DNA of 64,000 bases, taken from contig OW387138.1 of the NCBI GenBank assembly GCA_936440205.1, positions 31,329,541-31,393,540 on the forward strand, in the 5' to 3' direction. This document shows, in pieces, positions 1 to 10,400 of this stretch. Within the stretch, counting starts at the first letter, position 1, and the number at the start of each line of letters is the position of its first letter. The notes beneath the pieces were generated by a model. The model saw only the letters and a program-made list of their open reading frames with translations, did no database searches and was not told where the DNA came from. This DNA is from Lepidonotus clava (taxonomy: Eukaryota; Annelida; Polychaeta; Phyllodocida; Polynoidae). The position numbers and the translations under genes were made by a program.

Positions 1-299
1 AATTCTACTCATATACCGCTCATTTCAATGTTGTAAACCTTACTTGGTCGTTTCTTCTTGACATATGTCTCACTGAGAATATCACTGGCTCTTAGGTCAT
101 TATATAAACCTGTAATTCTACTAGGAGAATAATTATATACATATGTAGTGAGAGTCGCACTGAGGTATTGGTTTGTTTTGATGGGTCGTCGCCAAGCCCT
201 CTGCGTGCAAGTGCAACTGGTCTTTCATACTCTGCATTTATACTGTGAATTCGGTTGTGTCAGTTTGCCTCTGTACTGCCGTCTCATTTACGTGCAATA
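1..299. other. Intergenic DNA, no gene seen
   Basis: AT-rich sequence without recognisable coding potential or repeat ends. Toward position 200-300 it starts to resemble degenerate units of the minisatellite that follows. Confidence 0.5.
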
Positions 300-1235
300 T
301 CAAAAATCATCACAGATATTAAGTAAATATTAAAACTGTGTATTGGGTCATGGGGTGTGTTGCCTGTCTACATCCTGCCATCACAGTCAGTATTAAAACT
401 GTGTATTGGGTTGTCTTGGTCCATTGCACACTCCCTTGAAAGTTAATATTAAAACAGGGTGCCCACGCAGGTATTATAAGGTCTTAAAAGGTCTTATTTT
501 GGTTTTGCAATTTATAAGGCTATTAGAAAGGTCTTATTTTCAGTCCAGAGGTCTTAAAAAGGTTTTATTTTTGGTCAGTCTGAATTTATTACAAGATGTA
601 ATTTTTCCTTTTGTCATTTCTGTGTTTATCTCTTTTTGGTAGAATGTATGAATGTTAAAAAAAGGTCTCGAAATACTCTTAGAAATGTCTTAAAAAGTTC
701 TTATTTTTGTACCCAACAAGGTATTATAAAGGTCTTATTAAGGTCTTATTTTGATTTCTGAAAAGGCGTGGGCACCCTGTAAAAGTGTATTGTGTTGGGT
801 TTGTCCTAAAACTGTGTATTAAGTTATGTTTGCCTGCCTGCACACTGCCACCACAGTCAGTATTGAAACTTACTGTATTGGGTCATGTTGCAATAGTCTT
901 TCTGCACACTGCTATCCCAACCAAAATTGGAACTATGAATTTCGTTGTGTCTGTCGTTCTGCAATTGGCCATCACTGTCAGTATTGAAACTGTCTACTTG
1001 ATCATGTTGTTCTGTCTATGCTGCCATCACATGGGCCTACAGTTTTAAAACTGTGTATTTGGTTGTTTGTCTGCCTGGACATGTACTGCCATCACAGCCA
1101 GTACTGTGTATCGAGTCGTGTTTGTGTGTCTGCACACTGCCATCACCGTTGATATTAAAACGGTGTATCGAGTCATGTTTGTGTGTCTGCACGCGGCCAT
1201 CACAGTCCCTTTTAAAACTGCGTATTCAGTCCCCC
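300..1235. repeat. Degenerate ~65-bp minisatellite
   Basis: Recurring segments contain CTGCACACTGCCATCACAG, CAGTATTAAAACTGTGTATT and GGGTCATGTT in the same order, about nine to ten times, with many substitutions. The array is interrupted by an inserted MITE at 455-779. Short reading frames across it come from the repetition and are not genes. The edges are approximate. Confidence 0.7.
455..779. mobile_element. MITE (family 1), 325 bp, 5-bp TSD
   Basis: The ends are perfect inverted repeats: CAGGGTGCCCACGC at the left and its complement at the right. The element is flanked by a 5-bp direct repeat TAAAA (450-454 and 780-784). Removing the element and one TAAAA restores a minisatellite unit, so the ends are well defined. 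The interior is AT-rich with many AGGTCTTA motifs and codes for nothing. The family of the helping transposase is not certain; CAGGG ends and short duplications would suit a hAT-like element. A diverged relative begins at 48856. Confidence 0.85.
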
Positions 1236-2033
1236 ACGCTGCCGTTGCCCAACGACCTCAGCGGGTGACTGGTCCATTACAGACAGTATTGATCAGGGCG
1301 GGAAGTCGGTTCGTTTTTTCTCGCCCCGCTAATTGATCTGGTCGTAACCGGGGGGCCTTGAGACTGTAAGGGACAGGGTCTGGGGAGCGGAGACTGGGGA
1401 ATGGGGAGGGTGAAAGGGGGAGACTGGGGTATAGGATGGGGAGAGTGCAAGGGTAACCGTGGTCGAAGGGTGTTCCTGGAGAATCAATTATCCCAATTCG
1501 GCGAGTGTCTCCGCTTTATATCAACCCGTGGGGAGGGGCCTACATGTATACATACATACGTATACATTTCTGAAACCACTCTACCAGTTTTTGGCACAAC
1601 AGTCCACCACAATAACATCCCTTTTACAAACTTACTAGTTCCGTTTCAGTACTCTACAAGAAAATGCGTCCTATTACTATTTGCATATGAATATATATAT
1701 TCCTTGTAGAAGTAATAAAGGGGTGATTTTGCCTTTTAGCGCTTGGTCACAGATCAGAGCAAAATATAAAAGAAAAAGATAATTTAGTCAGAACTACATG
1801 GTATATTTCTGTAAGAATGGTGTTCTAGAAATATTTTTTGATGTCCTCAAATGTACGCATTGGAGTGTATATATACGTAGGTAAGTCCTAGTTCCAAATA
1901 GTTTATGAATCTCAACAAAGACGTACAAGGACATCCTAAAAGGCGTATCTCTATGGTCTGAATTAATAACCAAAGAGACTCTAAAATGAACTCAAATTGG
2001 ACTTGCCCACATTTGCCAGCTATTATTTGCCTT
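1236..2033. other. Intergenic DNA, no gene seen
   Basis: Contains a G-rich stretch around 1345-1475 and otherwise AT-rich sequence. No exon, RNA gene or repeat end could be supported. Confidence 0.5.
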
Positions 2034-2037
2034 GTAC

Positions 2038-2679
2038 TGTACTAATGGCTTAGTACTTTTAATACATTGTCATAATATATAATCCAACAAGGATCAGGCT
2101 TAGCAAGTCTACTTCTAGTCTACTCCTAGGAGAAATATCTTACGCTCCTAGCGCCACCTGTTAACCAGTATAAAAGGCGCTGCAAGGTAGGGAGCGAGCA
2201 GTTAGTGAGTTAGTTGGTTAGAAGTTAGTAATCACTCAGTTTAGTGAGAACATCAGCTAAACATGTTTAGCCAAGGAGTTATACCTGGAGTAAGTACATC
2301 GACTCCGTGTAACAGACTGGAGTTTACCAATACCCACTACATCGGACATAGGATTGTGTTAGAGCTGAATGCTAGAATGGTCTAGAAGGCGTTGGAGCAA
2401 CTCGTGTTCTAAATGTGGTTGATTGCTGATAGGAGATGGGAGGTGGACTGATGAAGACTTATACATGGTGGCTTTGACTCGGGATGAGATGTTTATTGAA
2501 TAAAAACCCTTTCATAGTAAGAAGCTCCCTCATCGTTCATTTCTTTTGAACTATTGGGAAGTGAATGGACAAACTTTAAACGCGGTCTGAATTACTCAGA
2601 CATTCTGGAAAGCAAATTACGAAGACTTGGATATACACGAATCTTACGCAGTCTTAAATCAAACATTAACAATAGTTCA
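2038..2679 (+). mobile_element. Solo LTR, copy 1 of 3
   Basis: A 642-bp sequence starting TGTACTAATGG and ending AACAATAGTTCA, flanked by the 4-bp direct repeat GTAC (2034-2037, 2680-2683). It has a TATA box (TATAAAAGG near 2170) and a polyadenylation signal AATAAA at 2499-2504, as expected of a retroelement long terminal repeat. No internal coding region is attached, so this is a solo LTR. Two further copies are at 16343 and 56811 (inverted). A 4-bp duplication suits a Ty3/gypsy-type element, but no polymerase is present to prove the family. By eye the copies differ by only a few percent, so insertion is moderately recent. Confidence 0.88.
2147..2162 (-). promoter_or_regulatory. CTCF-like motif in the LTR
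   Basis: On the minus strand this reads AACAGGTGGCGCTAGG, close to the AGRKGGCGC core known for CTCF. It lies just upstream of the LTR TATA box and is kept in all three LTR copies. Binding is inferred from the motif only. Confidence 0.3.
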
Positions 2680-2683
2680 GTAC

Positions 2684-3625
2684 ACGATACCTTTTATTTC
2701 TGTGCATGATTATTGAATGCTATGAGATATAACGGCCTGGTTTGGGCGTAGTTGGGTCTGTTTACTCGGGGTCACACACAGTAATGGGGCGGTTGTGTGC
2801 AGTGATAGAGCCGACTGATGATGTGCCAGTTTACAATTAGTCATTTAATCCCACTGCCCTACGTCGGACGCCTTCCAACTGACCCGTGTAGTTAGCATAA
2901 TGATAACATGAGGGAAGTGAAAAGAAATAACAAAATCTGATATCATGTTGGATTGGATGCAGAATGATTAAAGGACAGTGGACGACTCCGATAAGAGGAA
3001 ATTAGTTTTAAATGTGAATTGACTGCATATCTATATATACGCAGTAACAGAAATACTTTAAAGTTGTTTTTAATGTGCTGACTGAGATAGTCAGCGCTTA
3101 TAATCATATCCAAGTGGCGAATGACCCATGCTCATTACTCCTATTGTTATATATGATCCCCTTCTGTACATATTGTTTTTCTTCGTACAAAAATCCAGTT
3201 GTAACAGATTTAAAGTCCAAAGTGTTATACATAAATCAACTACAAGAGTCGGAGACCAGGCGGCATTACTTCCGACCAGTTGAGTCACTCTAAAGGTGAA
3301 TAACCTGATGGAGTAAAGGTGTAAAAAAGCTGGAATGGAAACACTACCTGCCAGCTGACCTGACCTCCCGGACCCCCCGGAGTGTGCAGGAGGCGCGCAG
3401 GTCTGAGGCTCCAGGGGGTGGGGCGGAGAGGGGCGTGGAGGCTAGCACAGGGTTGCCACATCTTACCTTTCGGAACAGATTCCCCCCCCCCGCCCCCCCA
3501 CATTTTCTGGCATCCTCTTTTTCTAAAAATGTTCTTCTAAATAATTTGTTCTTCCCTCAAAAACCATGCAATGCTGTAAACCATAAGACCCGGTGTATAG
3601 CCAGGGAAGCTAGGCTAACGGAGAT
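2684..3625. other. Intergenic DNA, no gene seen
   Basis: AT-rich. A short GC-rich patch lies near 3355-3440, followed by a C-rich run near 3481-3500. No gene was recognised. Confidence 0.5.
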
Positions 3626-3852
3626 CTGGTCCCATATCTTCGTAACTAATTAGGCTGATCAGGGAAACCTTGATCAGTGTCTCACGGTTAGAGATTCTGT
3701 CTGTCAAGAATAAATTTCACATCTGAGTATCCCTTTTTGATACTATTTTGGAATAATACCATCAATTTTGGTACATGACAAAATTGCTGATCTTGAGACC
3801 CTAATCAAAATTTCCCTGATCAGCCAAATTAGTTACGAAGATATGGGCCCAG
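3626..3852. mobile_element. MITE with ~40-bp inverted ends
   Basis: A 227-bp element. The left end (CTGGTCCCATATCTTCGTAA onward) and the complement of the right end (CTGGGCCCATATCTTCGTAA onward) match over about 40 bases, through a GGCTGATCAGGGAAA segment, with two mismatches. The short interior is AT-rich and non-coding. No clear target duplication was found, so the superfamily is unassigned. Confidence 0.75.
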
Positions 3853-5379
3853 TTGTCATATTGTGTGCTTTTATTTCTTTGGACTTTTTCCTAGCGTAAT
3901 TTTCATTTTCAACATAGATAGCTTTCTAAGAGTTTTCAACCGAAATTGGTATGGTGATATTGATCGCACATCATAAACAAACAATTCTGTCACGCTTTGA
4001 TATAAAAAGTCCAGTATGTAAATAAACGCTTGCCAATTTAAAGTATATTTTGAAATGTTGAAGATAATTATGAAATGAATATAATCATAAACCCCTGTAT
4101 TAGGCAAAGGCTAAGTAGTGTGAATATCCATGTCGCTACAAAATCTCTCAATATCCCCAAAATACCAAGGGCTCCTAGTTTTAATTCGCAGCTGAAGTCT
4201 GTTTACCCAATTATAATAAAAAAACAGGGACAAGTTTTGGAATTTTCTGTAATTGCCCTGCGGGTCTGGAAAGTGCCATGTTGTATAAGTAGCTGGCCTG
4301 GTCTGCAGGAAGTGAGGGGAGTGGCGTGTTGTGCCTGCAAACACCAGCACGTGCCTGGCGTGGTGCGGCACGCCCGGCCCATGCCGCCGACCGACCGCTG
4401 CCCCCAGACCCCACCAGCCCAGGTAACGGCAAAGGTGGGGCTCTAGATCATAGATTGTATTAGTACTTTCCATCTCTTAGAATTCGTTCTAATTAGCCCA
4501 TGTTTATTGCTGGTTACTTATTTCTCCCGCTTTATTCATGAATTTGTTCTATTTCTGAAGTTAAGACAAGGCTTTTTTTGATTAAATGTTTATTCAGGCA
4601 AAAATTAAGTTTACAAAACTTGTCTACCATTTCTACCTGAGTTGCATCGATATAAAGCGATGCCAATAAAAAAGTTGCATATAAAACAAGGGTGGTAACA
4701 ACTATAACATTCTTATTGTGCTTGAAATTAAGTTAATTTAAGTTTTTCTGACTTTCCGTACCTCGAGAGCTTCCGTAAGCTTTGACTATTTTGACTATTC
4801 GCTAGCAGGCATACTCTCCCTTAAAAGACAGCACATTCACTCCACCTGATCACTCTAACTTCTGAGGACCGTCCATCCTCGGACACAGTTACTATCCCCT
4901 TCACTGACCATTCCATCCGTACTTGTTTCCCCCGGGTGTTCCCCCCACTCTCCGTCTGCAGGCGACCCCCACCCCCCCTCCCCAGTCCCCATCCCATCAG
5001 CAGCACCCAGCGGCCTTTGGTCAGAGACCCTGTATCAATAGAGACTGTTCACTCCCCTTGTCTCTATCTCGGGCACGTGGATTATTGTGCTGATTGAATT
5101 GGTGCACAACCCCCCCCCCCCCCCACACACACACACACACACATTTTTACGCTTATGGGAGGAATTCACCGAATGTAAATTTTTGTGACGTACCAGTAAA
5201 AACCAGCCACTTATGACAAGAGGCTTGGTGACTGCGTAGATTTTGGAGTATTACAACTAGCCTTTGGGGGCTATGAAATGAGACTCGAGTGTTTGTAGGG
5301 TTAGTTAAACATCCGGCCAACCCCTTAGGGTTCTTTTGCCAGACTGCACAAGGTAAAGCTTTACAGCTAGTTTTAAGCA
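3853..5379. other. Intergenic DNA with a GC-rich island
   Basis: Mostly AT-rich. A GC-rich stretch at about 4290-4440 has an acceptor-like CTGCAG (ending 4308) and a donor-like CCCAG|GTAACG, so a small exon is conceivable, but neither strand gives a recognisable product. A C15 run followed by (AC)n lies at 5110-5143. Confidence 0.4.
5110..5143. repeat. Poly-C plus (AC)n microsatellite
   Basis: About 15 consecutive C followed by about nine AC dinucleotides. Length is prone to sequencing and assembly error. Confidence 0.9.
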
Positions 5380-5384
5380 ACAGG

Positions 5385-5690
5385 GGCGGTGACTGAATCT
5401 ATGGAATGAGGTGCCTATTTGTAGCAGTTGGACCCAATGCCAGCCTCTTTATAGTGCTGCCATACTGAGATATTATGTTGCAGGCCCACACAATACCCCA
5501 CCCAGTCCTATTATACTGACACCGGGCTGACCAGTCATGTTTCGTGGTTCTTACTTTACTGACTGCCAGGGAAGCAGTAACCACTGCCATTGTTTAAGTC
5601 TTTGGTGTGACTCGGCCAGGGATAAATCCCAAGAGGTCCCAGACTCGAAGCAGGCACTCTACCAATTGAGCTATGTGTCTGGTCTCACCA
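5385..5690 (-). mobile_element. tRNA-derived SINE
   Basis: Reading the minus strand from about 5690, a tRNA-like head contains an A box TAGCTCAATTGGTAGAGTG (5655-5673) followed by a B box with TTCGAGTC (5639-5651). This is the order of an RNA polymerase III internal promoter. A long non-tRNA body follows down to about 5385. The head lacks a complete acceptor stem and is joined to the body, so it is a SINE and not a tRNA gene. The body resembles central domains of SINEs spread through molluscs, from memory only. The 3' boundary is approximate. Confidence 0.7.
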
Positions 5691-6263
5691 TTTGTCACCT
5701 TCTACCAACAGCAAGGGGCTGCTGGGGACACATTCTTCCCAGGAGGCTCCCGAAGGAACCCCCAACCCAGATCCCCACGGGGATTAGTAGAGTAGTGCCC
5801 ACTCTCTCTATTCTAAGTTCTTTGCTCCGGTCCGTCATACCTCGCCGACAGTGAGTTAGAGGCCACCTCAGCCCGGCCCTATCGTCAGGCGTTTCCACCT
5901 AGCCCGGAGAGAGGGGTTGTAGCTGGACAGTGAAGGGGGGCGGAGTCCACAATGCATGTAGAGGACAGTATCTGTTACGTGTAGGGCACAGTGGTCGCAC
6001 TACTTGAAGGGGCAGAGTCTGCAGTAAATGGTAACGTCTGAAATACACGTATAGGGACACTGTCCGTTTACATGCAAGCCTGATCACGGACTTCGCTGGC
6101 AACAACACTGATAGATCTGTAGCACCAGCAGATGTGACAGGTAGGTGCACAGGCCTTTTTGTAACTACACTCGTTTGTAGTTGTCCATGCTGGACCTAGT
6201 AAGGGGAATGACCGGTTGTCCAATGGCCCACAACATCAAAATACTGCGCTGGTAAATTAATAT
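5691..6263. other. Intergenic DNA, no gene seen
   Basis: Moderate GC content. Short reading frames on both strands show no recognisable domains or splice pattern. Confidence 0.5.
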
Positions 6264-6352
6264 AAATTTAGAAATAAGAACTTCTAACTGATGCCCACTG
6301 AGCAATGGAGTTTCCAACAGGGCATCAGTTAGAAGTTCTTATTTCTAAATTT
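6264..6352. repeat. Perfect 33-bp inverted repeat (hairpin)
   Basis: The arms 6264-6296 and 6320-6352 are exact reverse complements over 33 bases, separated by a 23-base loop. As RNA this would form a long unbroken stem. It may be a young foldback insertion or a source of small RNA. Perfect arms imply recent origin or correction between arms. Confidence 0.9.
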
Positions 6353-7179
6353 GTATTCAGGTGCATGGGGCAATTTTTCTTTGGCTCAGGATGGCAAGGA
6401 CGTGGAGGAAAGGCTGTACAGTAGGAAAAAACAGATTGTGCAGTGGAAAACTAGGCTTGACAGAGATATATGAAGCCCTTGTTGTTCGTCGTATTCTGTG
6501 CCAAGAATTATGGACCGCAAAAGTATTTCTCCTTCTCATTACAACACTAAAACAGTAAACTGATAGCAAATACCAAGTTCTCATTCTATGAATTATTGTT
6601 CATGAAGCCTACATAATATTTCCGAATTCCCACTGGCTCTCGCCTGTACAAGTGTATAGGTCATTCTTGTATGGCGATAAGTTATGCCCAGGCAGTCTGT
6701 GTGCATGTGTACATACAGAACAAAAACACAGAAAAATGTAAAAGGAAAAGGAAAAAAGGAAATGGGTAGCAGGTTCGGAAGCACTCCCAGCTGGGGCGGA
6801 CTGACCCAGTGGTGGTGGCGAGTAGGAGGGGAACTCCCCTCCCACTACTCACCTGACAGTTTATTATTCTCAGTTTTTGCACAGCTTGTTCTTATCTACA
6901 TATCTCTGGTTTGCAGGCAACCAGTGTTTACCTGTAAGGTTCCTTTAGGATTGAGAAGGTGGGTTTTACAGCTTTACCTCTGGGCGAATAGAAATTTAAT
7001 TTTTGCAGTGGTCTCCCCCATCTAAATCGAACGCAGAAAATGTTGGCATCTTAAAATGGGAAGATATGTTTAAATTTGATGTTTTCAATTTTCATTTTTA
7101 GAAGGGAGGGTGGGGGTCCGGGTTTGCCCCTCCCCAGCCTAGAGCATTGACTCTTGGTCCTTCCCTACTGTGGTTGTCC
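6353..7179. other. Intergenic DNA, no gene seen
   Basis: AT-rich sequence with a G-rich patch near 7101-7125. Nothing was recognised. Confidence 0.5.
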
Positions 7180-7450
7180 AATTACTCTAGGTTTGATTTC
7201 CTTAGGTCATCATCACAGCCAGCATTGTTTGTATGAATATGAGAAAGTCGTATTGGGGGGTCTATTGATTTAATAAGTTGTTTTTCTTTATCTGTTTTGA
7301 TAAACATTGTAATCCTGCCCGGTTTTGGCACTTCACAGCCTGTCTCCAAGAAAGACAGTAGGCTTGCATGCCTGTAGAGCTGGCTGTAACGGTCTGGAGA
7401 AACCCTGAACCGTAGTTGTCCATTCGGCAACTGAGCTACTTACTAAGGTT
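7180..7450 (-). mobile_element. Probable tRNA-derived SINE
   Basis: On the minus strand, starting near 7450, a tRNA-like head shows an A-box-like GTAGCTCAGTTGCCGAATGG (7420-7439) followed by a B-box-like GGTTCAGGGTTTC (7399-7411). A body of unknown type follows to about 7180. It is more diverged than the SINE at 5385-5690 and has a different body. The 3' end is uncertain. Confidence 0.5.
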
Positions 7451-10400
7451 GCCCAGATTTGCTGGTTGTTCCAAGCAAATATTAAAATAGATATCCCATT
7501 TTTGCGGTCCTTTTTCCTAAAATCCCTCTGGCCCGTCCCGATCTTTACCGACCTTACGGGCAATAATGGCCAACAGGTAAGATCTCAGACTGCAAATAAC
7601 AAATGGGGAATAGGAAACATGCAGGTAATTGTGGACAGACGTAGGAGTGGAGACCCTCACACTCTTGCGTGTATTTCCTGGTGTGAGGCAGACCAGAACT
7701 CGGCTCACTCACTTGGCATCTCTTTTTGTTTCGTCTAGGGCCCTTTTTTTCGCTGCTAACAAGATGTTGTCTACCTCTGCCTGCTGAATGACATAAGAAA
7801 CGTCAATATGTGGGTTAACTTGGTGCCGCAACGTAAATATACAATGAATAGGTGAAGGCAAAGAGGAAAATAAGATTGAAAGAAAACAATATCTTTAGGT
7901 ATCGCACTGATTCTGATGATTGGATTAGATTTTAAGTAACGTACATATTGCATAATAAAACATTGGAATAAGGAAAATAAACAGTCATAAAACTTTAAGA
8001 TTGCTCTAAACAGCGATCCACGAACCAAATGTCTGACATAATCAAATATCTGAATCTTGGCGAAATACGTACGTAAGTCCCTATCTTGTGTCGTAGCAGA
8101 CACCACAAAAAGCACACACCCTCTTGGAATTCCACTTTTTCACAAGCAAATACATGATTAAATTCGATGAGACAGTAACCAGAAGTGAAGGAATTCCATC
8201 GGACTCTGAATAAAGTTTGACTGATAAACGGCGTTTGTCTTTGGCTTAGTTGGTCGAGGAGTGTTTCCATTTTGGCTGAGGGATTTAAGTGTTTCTAATT
8301 TGTGCATAAGAATTGTAGAATTTGAATAAGAGACTACGTCCTGGTCCAAAATTAAGTTGGCATCGGTCAAGGTAATTAATACGCCTGCAGCAGTTTATGG
8401 ATGTTTGCGTTTGAGTGTTTCTTGTAGATGTATACCATTGAATTAGATGGTAAACGGCATCGAAAGTAAAGCTGGCACTGGCTGAGGAGAGATCCAGTGT
8501 AAGTCTTTCTCGTGGTTATACCGTAAATCTGAGTGATAATTAAACCACGTCCAAAGTTAAGCCGGCATTGCAGCTCCCGGTCCCCGGGGTTGGGGTTTGA
8601 GTGTTTCTCTGAGTGTTTCTTACGGCTGTATCGTGTTGTGTTACCTCCCTGGTTTTAGCCCACATACCGAAGGATGACCACCAGGTCAGTTATGGGGCAT
8701 CCACTTACCTTTCTGCGCTTAAGTATGTACTAAGTGGGTGCTAAGGCAACATTTCATTTGAGTTTGCCCTCCATTCTTCCTGTATTTTATGCAGCTGCAG
8801 GTTAAATTTGGCATTTATTTTAGACATAAACATGGGAAAACCAATAGGTATTGTTCGTCTATCTGCTAAGTGTTTTTGATAAACTAATACTCCAAAATGC
8901 GAGAAAGATAGAAACTGGGTCCGTCTGTGATAATGAGGGCTGGTTTTGGCCACTTGATATTAAAATTAGGTAGTTGAACTGAAGATGACAAAAGTCATCG
9001 TATTTAGATGTTCCAGACTCCAATATGGGCCATTTGAGGAGCAACAGTGTACATTCTTGCTATAATGCCTGAATAGTTGTATTGATACTTTTGCTTTTTT
9101 ACTTAAAATATTTGGTGGTTGCTATGCGTTGCCATGGATACTGACCAAATGTGCATGTTGTGAGAATGCAAACACTTCAGAATGAAGACTTTTGGCCATT
9201 GGCTACAATCTAAACCACTATTGGATGATCTCTCTTTCCGGGCGAAAGAGTCTTTTTTTAAATTTGGCTCCTGGACTATATAAACATAAAAAGACATAGG
9301 TCCTATATGAACCGGTCTAGTCGTTATAACGACTAGATACCTTCATTTGTTTGCGAAGCAGTAAATACAGTGGTTTCAGGAAGGTAAAAACTAAGCATAC
9401 GGTTCCATGAATAATAAATGGCACAGGTTCTCGTACACAACTTTGTATGTATGCCTATAACCATGTATGAGTGATGTGCATTCACAGTAAACTATTTTTG
9501 GTACTTACAACGAGCCTTAATAAGATAAGATTGTAAGAAAATTATAGTGAACGTCATGCGAAAGGAATTCTCTCAGTTACTGCATACCAGTTACCGTTTT
9601 TTGTATCCGATATTTAAAGACCTTCCCTTTCCACATGGGTTACCCACAACATTGCCATTGAAATATGGGTATTCAGAGAAGTGAGTCTAAGTGAATCTGG
9701 TTTAAACCCATCGGGTCACAGCCGAGCGGCCTTCTATGCGACTCGCATGTCTTACGTTTAACCTTGTTTCACAAACTGAGAAAGTCTGTGAGAATTATAT
9801 ATCTGGAAAATGTTCTCAGTGACTAGGCCAAGCAAATGACTGAAGGTGACAGTTGGGAGTATAACATATAGCACATTATATTTTTCTGATTTCACATTCA
9901 TTATTTTGTACACTACAGAAGCCTTTATTTTTTTTCCCATATTGTACTATTATGTTACTCCTGATTTTTAAAGACAATTGATTGAGTTGAGCAAATTAGG
10001 TTGTCTATTTCTCTTCACTTTAGATATTCATGCATTTCTAGAGTCGGCCAGGTAAACTCAACAGAACTTTTTCTTGATCGTCCTGAGGGGTGATGGTTGG
10101 TATGTATCACAGGTGAGGGGGCCTTAAGGTTACCTGACCCAGAGCTTAGACCTGTCGGCGCCGCCTCTCCAATTCCTTAACCTGACGGAAGGCTATACTC
10201 CATGTGCTCCGCATTTATACTCGCCATTCCATATTAACACATTTTATAGGAATATAGGTCGGTCAAATATAGGTATAACTCAGTCCACCTGTCAAAAATT
10301 GGCATTGAATTTTCTTTTGAATGATATGATATAGGTATTCTGAAGGATTTAATTCATGTTTATCTTCAAGGCTTCCATTGGTTTGTCACGTACGAATTCC

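Noticed and set aside
2445-2475. Hammerhead ribozyme core CTGATGA in the LTR (also near 30772)
   Set aside because: The matching GAAA segment and three stems are missing.
5639-5673. tRNA gene on the minus strand
   Set aside because: A and B boxes are present, but the arms do not close into a full tRNA and the sequence continues into a SINE body.
9720-9765. Leucine-tRNA-like GCCGAGCGGCC segment
   Set aside because: No acceptor stem, no B box at the right distance and no cloverleaf.
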